The notes: generated from the sequence alone by a model not told the origin. Shown: positions 14,276-24,725, counted from the stretch's first letter. The stretch: 64,000 nucleotides of DNA from UBA8231 sp036011085 (GCA_036011085.1 DASCMS010000023.1:3356-67355), one strand, 5' to 3'. Program-made: numbers and translations.

Positions 14276-16344
14276 AACGCCACGCACTTGCAGCGTTCCT
14301 GCTGCTGGTCTGTGCCGGGCTGCTCTTCGCCGTGCTCTGCGCCCGGTATGACGTCCTCCAGGACGACGCCTACATCTCCCTCGTGTACGCAAAGAACCTC
14401 GTCGACGGCGTCGGCCTCGTCTTCAACCCGGGCGAGCGGGTCGAGGGCTACACGAACTTCTCGTGGGTCATGCTCCTCACCTTGCCCCATGCTCTTGGCC
14501 TGGACGCGGTGGTGGTGGCTCGCACCCTCGGCGTGCTGGCAGCGTCGGCGCTGATCCTGCTGAGCTGGCGCCTGGCCTCGAGCCTCAGTTCCCGCCCGGC
14601 AGATCCGGCGCACCTGGCGACGCCCTGCCTGCTGGCGGCCAACGGGGCGCTGGCATTCTGGACTCTCAGCGGCATGGAGACCGCCCTCTTCGCCCTGCTC
14701 ATCACCGCCGGCGCTGTGCGTTATCTGCAGCGGGGTGAGCTCGACGGCTGGACGGGGATCCTCTTCGGCCTGGCGGCACTTACGCGTCCCGAAGGCTGGA
14801 TGTTCTTCGGCCTCACCGTGGCTCATCGGGGGGTGCGCCTGCTGCTTGGACCGAGCTCGTCAACAGTGGCCCTGCGCGGACTGTGGCCTCCAACCGTCGG
14901 CTACGCCGCTCTCGTGCTGCCTCACCTGCTGTTCCGCTGGTTGTATTACGGCTATCCCCTGCCGAACACGTTCTACGCCAAGACCGGTGTCTCGCTGACC
15001 TACCTGGAACTCGGCCTGCGCTACACGGGCGACTTCCTCGCCGACTACGGGCTCTGGGGATTGGCGCCGATCGCCGTCCTGGGTCTGCTGGCACGGCGCC
15101 GGACCCGGCCGGGCGCCAGCTATGTGGCCCTGCTCATCTTCGCCAATGTGGCCTACGTCACCCTCATCGGCGGCGACACCCTGGTGGAAAATCGGCTCCA
15201 TCTGCCGGTGTTGGCTTTGCTCTCGGCCGCCGTCGTGGAGACCGCTCGCGTGACGTTGTTGCGCACCCTCGGCCGCCGCTACGCTCCGACCGCCTTCGTC
15301 GCCCTGATGCTGGCCATGGTGGCCGGCTCGGTCACCGGGGCCGATGCGGATCTGCGCCACGCCCGCGACGCCATCACGGCCCACAACAGCAAGCTGCAGG
15401 AACTGGCCGACTATGCTAACGAGGCCGGTGAGCCTTTCACTCTTCTGGCCAGCACGGCCATCGGCATCCCGCGCTACCGCACCCAGGCTGCCGTTCTCGA
15501 CCTGGTGGGCCTCACCGATGAGACCATCGCCCACAGGCCACAGCGCCTTCCGGGTATCCACGACGACCACATCCTGCGCAACTACCAGGTCGTCTACGCC
15601 ATGGATCGCGCCCCCGATGCCATCCTCTTCATCTCCGGCATCCGTCCCGGAACCCCCGCCGAGCGGGCCCTGTTTCTGTCGCAACGCTTCCGCCGCGATT
15701 ACCGGTTGACCTACCTCCAGGATCATCGTCCTGTCTACCTGCGGCGGCCCGGCGCCGGACATGCCGAATCACTCCATCACGACGGTGCCTTTATCGAGCG
15801 CTACGCGGAAGGTCTGGCCGTCATGCGCCATGATCCCGCACGAGCCATGAGGTTGTTCGGCGAGGCCATCTCCCTTGGCCCGGACGACTTCGCCATGCCC
15901 CACAGTTGGATCGGCCGTCTGTTGTACGAAGAGGGTGACCTGGAGCAGGCCGCGGTGTATCTGCGCCGTGCCATGGCCATCGACGAGACCACTGTCATGG
16001 CCCTGGCCCATCTGGCTCTCATCGAGACGATGTCAGGCGGACACGGCCAGGCTCTTCCCCTGGTCGAAGCCGCTGTCCGACTGGCGCCGCGCTCACACTT
16101 CTGCCGCTACGTTTTCGGCCGTGTGCTGATGTCTCTGGACCGCGCCGTCGATGCGGCGAGTGAACTGGCCCTTGCCGTCGAACTGGGCGGGGCGCAGAGC
16201 GCCGATTCCCTGTATCGCCTCGGTCTGGCTTCGCAGCGTGCCGGCAACCCCGGGGGGGCACGGTCCGCCTGGAAGACACTCCTCGAACTGCAACCCGCAC
16301 ACGCGGACGCGAGACGGGCCCTGTCTGCGTTGGGACCACTGTGA
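14272..16344 (+). CDS. GT-C-type membrane glycosyltransferase with C-terminal TPR repeats
   Basis: A 690-residue integral membrane protein. After the first membrane helix comes QDDAYISLVYAKN, the DD/DE-type acidic motif in the first external loop of GT-C enzymes, then GYTNFSW, also seen in mycobacterial-type arabinofuranosyltransferase relatives. About ten hydrophobic helices occupy residues 1-360. An extracytoplasmic region follows, then tetratricopeptide repeats from about 520 to 690 (pattern GRLLYEEGDLEQAAVYLRRA). Such enzymes transfer sugars from polyprenyl-phosphate donors outside the membrane. GTG start at 14272 overlaps the G1PDH stop, suggesting the sugar acceptor could be a lipid, though that is inference only. 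Confidence 0.78.
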   Translation: MKRHALAAFLLLVCAGLLFAVLCARYDVLQDDAYISLVYAKNLVDGVGLVFNPGERVEGYTNFSWVMLLTLPHALGLDAVVVARTLGVLAASALILLSWRLASSLSSRPADPAHLATPCLLAANGALAFWTLSGMETALFALLITAGAVRYLQRGELDGWTGILFGLAALTRPEGWMFFGLTVAHRGVRLLLGPSSSTVALRGLWPPTVGYAALVLPHLLFRWLYYGYPLPNTFYAKTGVSLTYLELGLRYTGDFLADYGLWGLAPIAVLGLLARRRTRPGASYVALLIFANVAYVTLIGGDTLVENRLHLPVLALLSAAVVETARVTLLRTLGRRYAPTAFVALMLAMVAGSVTGADADLRHARDAITAHNSKLQELADYANEAGEPFTLLASTAIGIPRYRTQAAVLDLVGLTDETIAHRPQRLPGIHDDHILRNYQVVYAMDRAPDAILFISGIRPGTPAERALFLSQRFRRDYRLTYLQDHRPVYLRRPGAGHAESLHHDGAFIERYAEGLAVMRHDPARAMRLFGEAISLGPDDFAMPHSWIGRLLYEEGDLEQAAVYLRRAMAIDETTVMALAHLALIETMSGGHGQALPLVEAAVRLAPRSHFCRYVFGRVLMSLDRAVDAASELALAVELGGAQSADSLYRLGLASQRAGNPGGARSAWKTLLELQPAHADARRALSALGPL

Positions 16345-16435
16345 ATTGACAGTTCTTCGTTGTCTCCCGTTGTAGGGTACACCTCTAGTACCTAATTTGC
16401 ATCGACCTCCTCCCCGCACTGACAGGGCCGAAATC

Positions 16436-18416
16436 GTGAGCCAGCAGGATTCCACCGAATCACCTGAGGACCGCCCGGAGAGTGACGGCGCTCTGCAGGA
16501 GCTGGCACTGTCGGAGGCCCGCTATCGGGCTCTCGTCGAGGGGAGTTCCGATTTTATCTACGTCCTCGACCCTGAAGGCCATTTCTCCTTCGCCAATACT
16601 GAGGTGGGTCACCTGCTCGGGTACTCTCCCGACGAGATCATCGGCCGCCACTATTCTGAGTTTCTCGTCGCCGAGGATGCGGAGCGCGTCGGCCACGCCT
16701 TCCACGAGCGACGCACGGGTGAGCGCGCCACACGACGGCTTGAGGTACGTCTGCGCTCCCGTGGTGGTGTCACTCGCGACGTCGAGATGGATGTACGCCA
16801 CTTCTCCATCTCGGCCCACGGCCTGTACCGCGGGGGCTCCTTCGTCGGCACTCACGGTGTGGCCCGCGACATCACGGATCGCAAGTTCCAGGAGACGAAA
16901 CGCGGCATCATGCAACAGGTGCGCGAGGCCGTCTGGAGCATGGTCAGCGCTGAAGACATCCAGCAGGTTCTCGAGGCGATCCGCACCGGTCTCGACACGA
17001 TGGGCATCAGCTACGATCACTGCGCCGTCAACGTCGTCGACACCACCGAACCACCCATGTTGCGCTCGTACAGCTCCTTCGGCTCGTCAGGGATCAGCAA
17101 ACGCGGCGAGTGGATGATCACCGAGTCGGAGGGCTACGCGTCGCGCATCTACGACATCTGGCGACGAGGTCGCACGGCGCGGCGCTGTCGACCTGCAGGC
17201 ACTCGACAGCGCCGACGAGCTCATCCTGCTCACCGAGCTCTACGGCCCCGTGCGTTGCGTCATCGACCTGCCCTTTTCCTTTGGCACGCTCACGATCCTG
17301 TCCGCCGCGGCCGACGCCTTCTCCGATCGCCACGTCTCCTTCTTCGAAGAGTTGTCAGAAGCCCTGTCGGAGGGCTACCGCCGCATGGAGGATCTGCAGG
17401 AACTGGCGCGCTCCGAGAAACGCTACCGGACCCTGGCGGAGACGCCCAACTTCGTCGTCATGCTCCTCGACAGCGAGGGCAACTATCTGTACGTGAGTCC
17501 CCAGATCGAAGAATGGCTTGGCTACACGCCCGACGACTTCTACCGCACTCCCGCCTTCCGTCGTGACATCGTGCATCCCGATGACGTTGATGTCACCGAG
17601 ACGTTCCACGAGGTCGACGAGCCGGGACACCGCTCACTGGAGTTTCGCTGGCGCCATCGCAACGGCAGGTACTTGTGGGCGGCGGGTTCGACCTTCCCGA
17701 TCTTCGAGAATGCTGAGGATGAACAGATTCACAGAGTGAGCATGGTGCAGGTGGTGGCCCAGGACATCACCGAACGCAAGGAGGCGGAGGAGCAGATCCG
17801 CGCGTCACTGGAAGAGAAGGAGGTCCTGCTCAAGGAGATCCACCACCGGGTCAAGAACAACCTGCAAATCATCTCCAGTCTGCTGCACCTGCAGTCGGCC
17901 CGGCTCGATGATTCAACGTTGCTGGATGCCTTCGAGGACAGTCAGCACCGCATCCGCTCGATGGCCCTGATTCACGAGGAGCTCTACAAGTCGGCGGATC
18001 TGGCCCGCATCGATTTCCGCGCCTACGTCACTCGCCTGGTGGACAACCTGATCGATGCCTACGGTCTCGGCGGCCGCATCGCCTCCACTCTCGACATGGA
18101 CACATCGCTGCTGACGATCGACCGGGCCATCCCCATGGGCCTCATCGTCAACGAGCTGGTGTCGAATGCGCTGAAGTACGCCTTCCCCGACGAGCGCCAG
18201 GGGACGGTGCGGATCGAACTGCGGATCGGTGACAGCGATGACACCTTTTCGTTGAGTGTCGTGGACGACGGCATTGGCGTCCCGGAGGACATTGACCTGG
18301 ACTCCCCCGATTCCCTCGGTCTGCGACTGGTCTCCAGCCTCGTGGGGCAGCTGAAAGCACGCCTCGTCCTCGACCGCACGTCCGGAACCGCCTTCCGCGT
18401 ACTGCGAGCCCAGTAG
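16436..18416 (+). pseudogene. PAS-GAF-PAS sensor histidine kinase (HisKA_2 type), broken by one frame change
   Basis: Residues of an N-terminal PAS domain (YRALVEGSSDFIYVLDPEG) and the first half of a GAF domain are read in one frame up to about 17160. From about 17180 the GAF domain continues in another frame through a second PAS domain (VVMLLDSEGNYLYVSP). The kinase core follows: H-box EIHHRVKNNLQIISSL, N-box GLIVNELVSNALKY and G-box VVDDGIGVP. Each half reads cleanly, so a single indel between 17157 and 17185 separates them. It may be a sequencing error. The start could be GTG 16436 or an upstream ATG at 16397. HisKA_2 kinases pair with separate response regulators, and none is adjacent. 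Confidence 0.8.
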
Positions 18417-18431
18417 TTCAACACTTCAGTG

Positions 18432-19480
18432 CTACAGAGGTTCGCCGTTACAGGCCAGCACGTGCTGTTTCGGCGCTGGATAACGCCGACGTACGGCCTC
18501 CAGCGTCTCCTCTCGCCAATCTGCTACGTGTGCATCGTCTATGATAACATCCTCCACGTCGTGTGCCTTGATCCGCCAGTGTCCGCAGGCCGCGCCGTGA
18601 ATCTCGTCGCCGATGAGCAGGTACTGGAGCACTTCCCGCCCGTCGTACTGCAGCGCCAGTTCATCGAGCCGCGGCCGCACGAGAGGATCGCGCAGGTGCA
18701 ACACACGAACGAGGCCGACATCCCCGGCAGTGGGTCTGTCCCCTGACTGCTGCCAACCCTCGAGTCCATCCATCGTCACCGCTTCGACGCGTGCGGACCG
18801 CTCCATGGTGGTGATCGTGCTGCCCACGACCCGCTTGCCCAGGCCACTGCCCGCCGCCAGTTGAGCTGTCGTGGCGAACACCTGCGTGTGCAGCAGACGG
18901 GCAAGCACCTCGGCGGCAGCCGCCTCCGGGTCGGGCGCCTGCTGCCAGAGATCGGGAAACTCCCGTTCCACCAGGTGCAGCGGCCGGTCCCAGGCGGAGT
19001 CGGTCTGATCCTCACACACCACAAAGGCCCGCTCCAGGCGGTGCACCGCAGCCATCAGCGGCCGGTGGGCCAGTCCGGTTTCCTCGCGCAGCTGCCGGGG
19101 GGACAGCGGACCGGAGTACGTCAGAGCCCGGATCACGGCTTCCTGCCTGACGTCCAGCCGGGCCATGGGACGGCGATAGGCCGCCGCGTACAGGGCCAGT
19201 TCATCAGCCCGGACGTAGCTACCGTGCCGCCCTGGAAACGCCCCTTGACCAGTTGCCGTTGGCCGCGCAGTTCATCGGCGAGCTCGTCATCCGCGCAGCC
19301 GGAAGTCCGGTGCATCAGTCTCGGGGGTGAACCCGGATAGGAGTTGGCCTGAGGGCTCACCGGCTGCAGTCGGCTGAACAGGTCGAGATACCCGGCTTCG
19401 TCCTCGACCGGTCGCGTCAGGCCATGCCGCGCCAGACGCTCGGCCCGAACCGCGTTGCCATCGAGACTGACCGCACTCAC
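18432..19480 (-). pseudogene. winged-helix DNA-glycosylase-like protein (YcaQ/AlkZ family), frameshifted
   Basis: Two frames together make one PF06224-type protein. The N-terminal part (from GTG 19480) reads through ARHGLTRPVEDEAGY and RGQRQLVKGRFQGGT. At about 19215-19232 the frame changes, and the rest (ADELALYAAAYRRPMARLDV onwards) continues to 18432 with the winged-helix pattern LSPRQLREETGL. The family unhooks or excises alkylated or cross-linked bases. Its GTG overlaps the sialidase TGA, so it was translated with that gene. One indel explains the break; assembly error cannot be excluded. The family assignment rests on pattern resemblance. Confidence 0.6.
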
Positions 19481-20550
19481 GCCAGGGTCATCTGCGCCAG
19501 GGTCATCTGCGCCAGCGTCAGCGTCTCGTAGGGAGAGTCGGCGCCGCGCTCGTACAGGCACAGGACCCCACCCTCCGCCGTGACGGCCAGATCGCTGTAA
19601 GCAGCCGGGCCTTCGTACAGACTGCGCAGCGTGGACCACGAACGGCCGCCATCCTCGGTGATACGCAGCGTCAGATCACAGCGCGCCTCGGTGCTGGCGG
19701 GGTTGGCGAACAGCGCCAGGTCGGATAAAGCTGCGCCGCCCCTGTCTCCGGGAAGACTGACGAGACTGCCCTGGCAGATTGGTTCGGGAAGATCGTCCTC
19801 CCAGATCCGTGGCTGAAAGCTGCTGCCGCCGTCGACGCTGCGGGCGCTGGCCCGTCGTTTCTCGCCGCGGTAGTTCCGACAATTGATGTAGAGCGACCCG
19901 TTCGCCGTCTCGATGACGGCACACTCGTTCGTGCCCTCGTCGACGATGCCGCCGATCTGCCAGCTGCCGCCGCCGTCGTCACTGATGATGACGTGGGAAT
20001 GGTAGGGATCCGTCTTGCGATCGAAGTCCACACCCACCATATGATCGCAGGGTACCACGAGGCGCCCATTCGCCAGCTGAATGCCGTGGGTGGGACCGGT
20101 GGCGTACCAGGTCCAGGACGGATCCTTCGTCGTCGCCGTGATTTCCTCTGGTTCGGTCCAGGTCACACCGTCGTCCTGCGACCGCGTCAGCCAGACGGTG
20201 CGCGGCGCCTTGCCTTCGGTGATCAGCCCCTCGTGACCTTCGGCCAGATTCTTGCAGAAGAGCAGACAGAGGGTCCCCGTCCTTCGGTCGACCACCGGAC
20301 AGGGGTTGCCGCAGGTCATGTCCGGCTCGGTCACCAGAACCTGTGTCATGCCCCAGCTCTGACCGCCGTCTTCGCTGCGGCGCAACAGCAGGTCGATCTG
20401 GCCGCTGTCGGAAGAGCTGTCCCGTCGCCCCTCACAGAACGCGAGGATGGTATCCTCCCCGGTCACCACCAGCGCCGGGATGCGGTATGTGTGGTACTCT
20501 CCCTCACCGCTGACGAAGAGTTCCTCCTGCTGCAACCGGACGATTTCCAA
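19477..20550 (-). CDS. exo-alpha-sialidase / BNR-repeat six-bladed propeller (GH33-like)
   Basis: A 357-residue beta-propeller. It begins with the sialidase YRIP motif (Arg of the catalytic triad, HTYRIPALV) and carries Asp-boxes SEDGGQSW, SQDDGVTW, SDDGGGSW, SVDGGSSF and TEDGGRSW. The acidic NECAVIE segment fits the nucleophile-activating Glu, and CLYERG the final tyrosine/arginine strand. No signal peptide is visible, so a cytoplasmic substrate or another export route is implied. The best start is TTG at 20550, one base after the M16 stop and behind a GAGGAGGAGGAG ribosome site that lies in the end of the M16 gene; ATG 20568 is an alternative. The last 12 residues are a short repeat (LAQMT). 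Confidence 0.85.
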   Translation of the reverse strand: MEIVRLQQEELFVSGEGEYHTYRIPALVVTGEDTILAFCEGRRDSSSDSGQIDLLLRRSEDGGQSWGMTQVLVTEPDMTCGNPCPVVDRRTGTLCLLFCKNLAEGHEGLITEGKAPRTVWLTRSQDDGVTWTEPEEITATTKDPSWTWYATGPTHGIQLANGRLVVPCDHMVGVDFDRKTDPYHSHVIISDDGGGSWQIGGIVDEGTNECAVIETANGSLYINCRNYRGEKRRASARSVDGGSSFQPRIWEDDLPEPICQGSLVSLPGDRGGAALSDLALFANPASTEARCDLTLRITEDGGRSWSTLRSLYEGPAAYSDLAVTAEGGVLCLYERGADSPYETLTLAQMTLAQMTLA

Positions 20551-20551
20551 A

Positions 20552-23413
20552 CTACTCCTCCTCCTCAACCTCGTCGGCCTCGGCGGGCAGCATCACAAAC
20601 CGGGCGTACTGCGTCTGATCGAACCACTGCGAGGCCCTGAGCACGTCCGCCGGCGTCAGGTTTTCGGCCAGGGAGTTGTCGAGGATGAGCAGGGGGTCGA
20701 CCTCGTGTTTATCCACCCATTCCAGCAGACTCAGCCACCAGCCGTTCTCCTTCAGGTTGACCTCGCGCTCACGGCGACGAATCTCACGCACCTTATTGGT
20801 GTAGGTCGAATCAAGGCCGACGGCCTGCAGGCTGTCGATCTGCACGAAGACGGCGTCGGTGAGCTCTTCCACGCGCTCGGGGTCACATCCGAAGCTGACG
20901 GTGAGTCTGTAGCTGGGCGTGGGGTATCGCGACGGGCGGGCGCCGACACCGACACCGTATGTGCCCCCGAGGTCCTCACGCAGCACCTCCCGCAGCTTGA
21001 GTTGGAAGGTTTCCGCCATGAGGCCGATGTGCAACCGGTCCTCGCGGTTGTCGAAGTCGAAAGGGCCGCTGAAGATGATCCGTGTGGACGCCTTGGGCTC
21101 GATGCCGCGCCGTACGGTTTTCTCCACCACTCCCTCGGGGGCCTTCATGCCGATGTCGCGCCAGGTTTCGTTGCGCTGCAGTCCTGGCAGGCTGGCCAGG
21201 TACGTCGCCACCAGGGGTTCGATCCCCTCCAGCGTGAGATTGCCGACGAAGAAGAAGCTGAAGTCGGAAGCATCGGCGAAACGATCGCGGAACACCTTCA
21301 TCGACTTCTGCAGGTCAAGCTCGTCCAGCATGGGCGCCGACCATGGTCGCGCCCGGAAGTGGTGCTGCGCCATGGTCACGTTGACCGTGTCGCCGTAGGC
21401 CGTCTCTGGACGAGAGCTGCGGTTCTCGATCATCGCTCCCATGCGCTTGCGCAGAGAGGCAAAGGTGGCGCTGTCCTCACGCGTGGCCGTGAAGTAGCCG
21501 TGGATGAGCTGGAACATCGTCTCCGCATCCTGCGGCGACGCCGACCCGGAGGCAAACCCCTCGAAGAGCTCGCCGACGTAGGGGGTGACCCGCACCACTT
21601 TACCGCTCATCCACTTCATCATGCCTACCTGGTCGAAGTTCCCGAGTCCTCCCTGGGACACCACCGTAGGTGCCGTGGCAGCGGCGATGTAGTCCTCATC
21701 CTCCACCAGCGAGTGGCCTCCCGGGCTGTACGCGGAGAACACAATCTGGTCGTTCTTGAAGTCCGTCGGCTTGATGAAGACACGGGCGCCATTCGACAGC
21801 TCCCATACCGTGACACCGAGCTCGGAGATCTCCTCACGCGCGACGACGTGTCCCGGTGTGGGTTCGTTTGGCAGCAGCGGCAGATCGGCGCCCTCGTCGA
21901 CATACGGATCGACCTGGGCAGCGGCCACGGTCTCGAACGTGGCCAGCAGATCCGCCTCGGTCGGAACGCCCACACCCTCCTTCTCCGGCGCGTTCACGGT
22001 GATCACACGATTTTCTGTTCCCGCCCAGGCCTGGGCCAGCTCGTTGACTTCGACCAGCGTGATCGTCGGCATCAGTTCGCCATAGAGCGCATACTCGCGT
22101 TCGATGCCCGGGATCGGCTCATCCTCCAGCAGATGGCGGATGTACTCGGCGGCAAACCCTCCGGATTGCAGCTTGTCGCGTTCGCGCCAGGCCTGCTCCA
22201 TACCGCGCATCATCTGCTTCTTCTGCCGCGCCAGCTCCGTGGGAGTGAATCCGTGCAGGGCGACGCGGTTGGCCTCGGTGAGCAGGGCGTCGAGACCGCG
22301 CTCGAAGCCATTGTTCTCCACCGCTGCACCGAGCACGAGAAACTCCTTGGTCCGCACCGACAGGCCCACACCGGAGTAGCCACCCAGATAGGGAGGATCC
22401 GCTTCGGTCGTAAGCTCGTAGAGCCGACGGTTCAGCATGCCGTGATAGAGCCCCTCCATCAGGCCATTGCGGTACGCCCGTGCCGTAGACGGCTCGAACA
22501 CCTCCTGCTTGTGGTAGACGAATACTGTATTGCGCGTCGCCTCGGTGTCGGTGGCGATGGCGAACAGCGTCTCCTCGTGGTCGGGTACAGGCGATTCCGG
22601 GCGCACCGTGGGTGTCTCCGGGACAGGTACGCGACCGAGATACTCGACGATCAGACTTTCCACGTAGGCCGGCTCGAAGTCGCCCACGGCGACGAAGCCC
22701 ATCAGATCGGGTCGGTACCAGCGGTCGTAGAATCCGCGCAACGTCGTGTGGTCAAAGGTGTCAAGCACGGCCTTCTGCCCGATGGGCCATCGCTCGGCAT
22801 ATTTCGAATCAGCGAACAGCGCCGGCAGTTGCTCCTTCAGCATGCGGGTGTCGGCGCCCTGCCCCCGGCGCCACTCTTCGATGACGACACCCCGCTCCTT
22901 ATCGATCTCTTCCGACTCGAAGGTCACCCCGTGAGCCCAGTCCTCGAAAATCTGGAACGCCGTCTCCATAATCTCGGTAGAATCGGTGGGCACCGTGAGT
23001 TTGTAGACGGTCTCGTCAAAGCTGGTGTGTGCGTTCAGATCTGCCCCGAGCCGCAGGCCCACCAGTTCGAGATAATCCCACAACTCCTGCTTGGCGAAAT
23101 GGGTGGTACCGTTGAAGGCCATGTGCTCGACGAAGTGGGCCAGGCCCTGCTCCTGATCGGATTCCAGGATCGAACCGACGTCGAGAGCCAGGCGCAGTTC
23201 TGCCCGCTTCTCAGGCTTGGAATTGGCGCGGATGACGTAGCGCATGCCGTTGTCGAGTACGCCGGTGATCACAGCGGGATCGGTCGTCAGGGCGCGGTCC
23301 AGCTCGTCGGTCGGAGCGGCAGCCGGCTGCGGTGCCCGCGGGGCACAGCCACACAGGGCAGCCAGCAGCAGAACGGACAGGAAGCGGGTGACGCTTGCAG
23401 CGTGTGGCGACAT
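20552..23413 (-). CDS. M16-family zinc metalloprotease, lipoprotein
   Basis: A 953-residue pitrilysin/insulinase-type protease with two tandem M16 halves. The inverted zinc motif is HFVEHMAFNGT (His93, Glu96, His97), and the distal zinc Glu lies in the HTSFDETVYKL region about 75 residues later. The second half (about 480-950) lacks the motif, as is usual. The start at ATG 23413 gives a signal sequence ending in the lipobox LAALCGC, so it is probably lipid-anchored facing the periplasm. Such PqqL-like enzymes degrade imported peptides. It heads the M16-sialidase-YcaQ row on the minus strand. Confidence 0.92.
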   Translation of the reverse strand: MSPHAASVTRFLSVLLLAALCGCAPRAPQPAAAPTDELDRALTTDPAVITGVLDNGMRYVIRANSKPEKRAELRLALDVGSILESDQEQGLAHFVEHMAFNGTTHFAKQELWDYLELVGLRLGADLNAHTSFDETVYKLTVPTDSTEIMETAFQIFEDWAHGVTFESEEIDKERGVVIEEWRRGQGADTRMLKEQLPALFADSKYAERWPIGQKAVLDTFDHTTLRGFYDRWYRPDLMGFVAVGDFEPAYVESLIVEYLGRVPVPETPTVRPESPVPDHEETLFAIATDTEATRNTVFVYHKQEVFEPSTARAYRNGLMEGLYHGMLNRRLYELTTEADPPYLGGYSGVGLSVRTKEFLVLGAAVENNGFERGLDALLTEANRVALHGFTPTELARQKKQMMRGMEQAWRERDKLQSGGFAAEYIRHLLEDEPIPGIEREYALYGELMPTITLVEVNELAQAWAGTENRVITVNAPEKEGVGVPTEADLLATFETVAAAQVDPYVDEGADLPLLPNEPTPGHVVAREEISELGVTVWELSNGARVFIKPTDFKNDQIVFSAYSPGGHSLVEDEDYIAAATAPTVVSQGGLGNFDQVGMMKWMSGKVVRVTPYVGELFEGFASGSASPQDAETMFQLIHGYFTATREDSATFASLRKRMGAMIENRSSRPETAYGDTVNVTMAQHHFRARPWSAPMLDELDLQKSMKVFRDRFADASDFSFFFVGNLTLEGIEPLVATYLASLPGLQRNETWRDIGMKAPEGVVEKTVRRGIEPKASTRIIFSGPFDFDNREDRLHIGLMAETFQLKLREVLREDLGGTYGVGVGARPSRYPTPSYRLTVSFGCDPERVEELTDAVFVQIDSLQAVGLDSTYTNKVREIRRREREVNLKENGWWLSLLEWVDKHEVDPLLILDNSLAENLTPADVLRASQWFDQTQYARFVMLPAEADEVEEEE

Positions 23414-23517
23414 TGGAGTCGATCCTTCGGTTCGGTCGGTGAGACGCACTGCTGAGGTCCCTTAAGCTGACCAACTTGGTGGCGTACGGCAATGCGAATG
23501 GCTTCATTGTTGCGCCT

Positions 23518-24621
23518 ATGGATGACAACGGAGAATTCCGCGTCTGGGTACTGGGATGTTCCCATGTGGGCACCGACCTGCGGCGTAGTGGTCGGGAGAG
23601 TCTGGCGGAGGCCATCCGTCAGGCCGAAACCGGGGGTGACGAGGGCGGCCCCCCTTTTGACTGGGACATCGCTCTGCACCTGGGAGACCTGTCCGGCAGC
23701 CAGACCGCGCCCGACGACGATGAGGGCGAGGAGGTCGTGCGCCAGTTCGGCGCTTCGACGAAACACCCGCGGGAACACTTCTACAACCTCATCGGCAACC
23801 ACGATGCGTCAGGCCCCGAGGAGGAATGTCAGTGGTGGTTCCGCAAGTGGGTCGACCCCGAAGGACTGAATACCGGACACTCGGGCGTCGACGCTCAGCG
23901 GCGGCCCTTTCCCATCGTCGGTACCTGGGAGCGCTACCAGTTCGGCGTCGGCAACCTGTTGTTTCTGTTGATGAGCGACCGCAACGACGGCGGCCCTCCG
24001 GTAGGTCGGGCGGAGCGCGGCGGGTATCCGGCCGGCGCCGTCACGGGAGACACGTTCCGCTGGTGGACGGAGCAGGTCGAGGCCCACACGGATCTCGCCA
24101 TCGTCACCGCCCACCACCACATGCTCAAGGAGACCACCGTCGCCTCCGGTCCCTGGGAGGGATTCCGCAAGGATGACGAGGGCAACTGGAAGTCACACTA
24201 CCATGGCTACTTTCCGGACGGCGGACCCGAGGGCGCTTCGTACCTTTACTTCGTCGACGGCAGGCCGGACGCACAGGCCTTCGAGGAGTACCTCGACAGA
24301 CACAACGGCGCCACCGATCTCTGGCTGGGAGCACATACGCACACCCACCCCGACGACACCCACGGTGGACGTTCACATGTGGAGGAAAAGTGGGGGACTA
24401 CCTTTGTCAACTGCGCCTCTGCTTCGAAGTATCACGCCGGGCTCACGACCTTGCCCATCAGCCGGCTCTTCACATTTTCAGAGGGCAGCGACGAGGTGCG
24501 CGTACAGTGCTACCTGCACACCTCAGATCACGCACCACAGGGCTGGTACGCTCCGGCGGAACGCACCGCGAAGATTCGCGTGGCTTTCCACCGGCATACA
24601 GCCAAAGCAACTGGTTGCTAG
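23518..24621 (+). CDS. calcineurin-like metallophosphoesterase
   Basis: A 367-residue protein with the five metallophosphoesterase motifs in order: VLGCSHVG (in place of DxH), LGDLSG (GD), IGNHDAS (GNHD), TAHHHM and GAHTHTH (GHxH form). It would bind two metals and hydrolyse phosphomono- or diesters. Replacement of the first DxH by CSH may weaken one metal site. The start is uncertain: ATG 23518 begins just before the first core strand, while an upstream in-frame start at 23476 adds 14 residues without obvious role. Transcribed divergently from the M16 gene. Confidence 0.8.
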   Translation: MDDNGEFRVWVLGCSHVGTDLRRSGRESLAEAIRQAETGGDEGGPPFDWDIALHLGDLSGSQTAPDDDEGEEVVRQFGASTKHPREHFYNLIGNHDASGPEEECQWWFRKWVDPEGLNTGHSGVDAQRRPFPIVGTWERYQFGVGNLLFLLMSDRNDGGPPVGRAERGGYPAGAVTGDTFRWWTEQVEAHTDLAIVTAHHHMLKETTVASGPWEGFRKDDEGNWKSHYHGYFPDGGPEGASYLYFVDGRPDAQAFEEYLDRHNGATDLWLGAHTHTHPDDTHGGRSHVEEKWGTTFVNCASASKYHAGLTTLPISRLFTFSEGSDEVRVQCYLHTSDHAPQGWYAPAERTAKIRVAFHRHTAKATGC

Positions 24622-24725
24622 GGGGCGGTGACGAGGTACGTCACCAGCACGAGCAGGTTGATCACCATCGGCAGGAAGATGCCCACGGCGGCGGCCTTGG
24701 GCCAGGAGAAACTCTCGGTGTCCAC
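24618..24725 (-). CDS. small single-span membrane protein (hypothetical)
   Basis: A 35-residue frame from GTG 24725 with a charged N-terminus and one strongly hydrophobic stretch (GIFLPMVINLLVLVTYLV). An upstream ATG at 24824 would add 33 low-complexity residues. No good ribosome site is seen. Its end overlaps the metallophosphoesterase stop on the other strand. It resembles short membrane proteins often found beside other genes, but no family is recognised. Confidence 0.3.
   Translation of the reverse strand: MDTESFSWPKAAAVGIFLPMVINLLVLVTYLVTAP

Noticed and set aside
20447..23455. A 1002-codon open frame on the plus strand, opposite the M16 protease
   Set aside because: The minus-strand protein has a clear zinc motif, lipobox and family pattern; the plus frame reads as low-complexity, His/Arg/Val-rich sequence, a typical GC-rich shadow.
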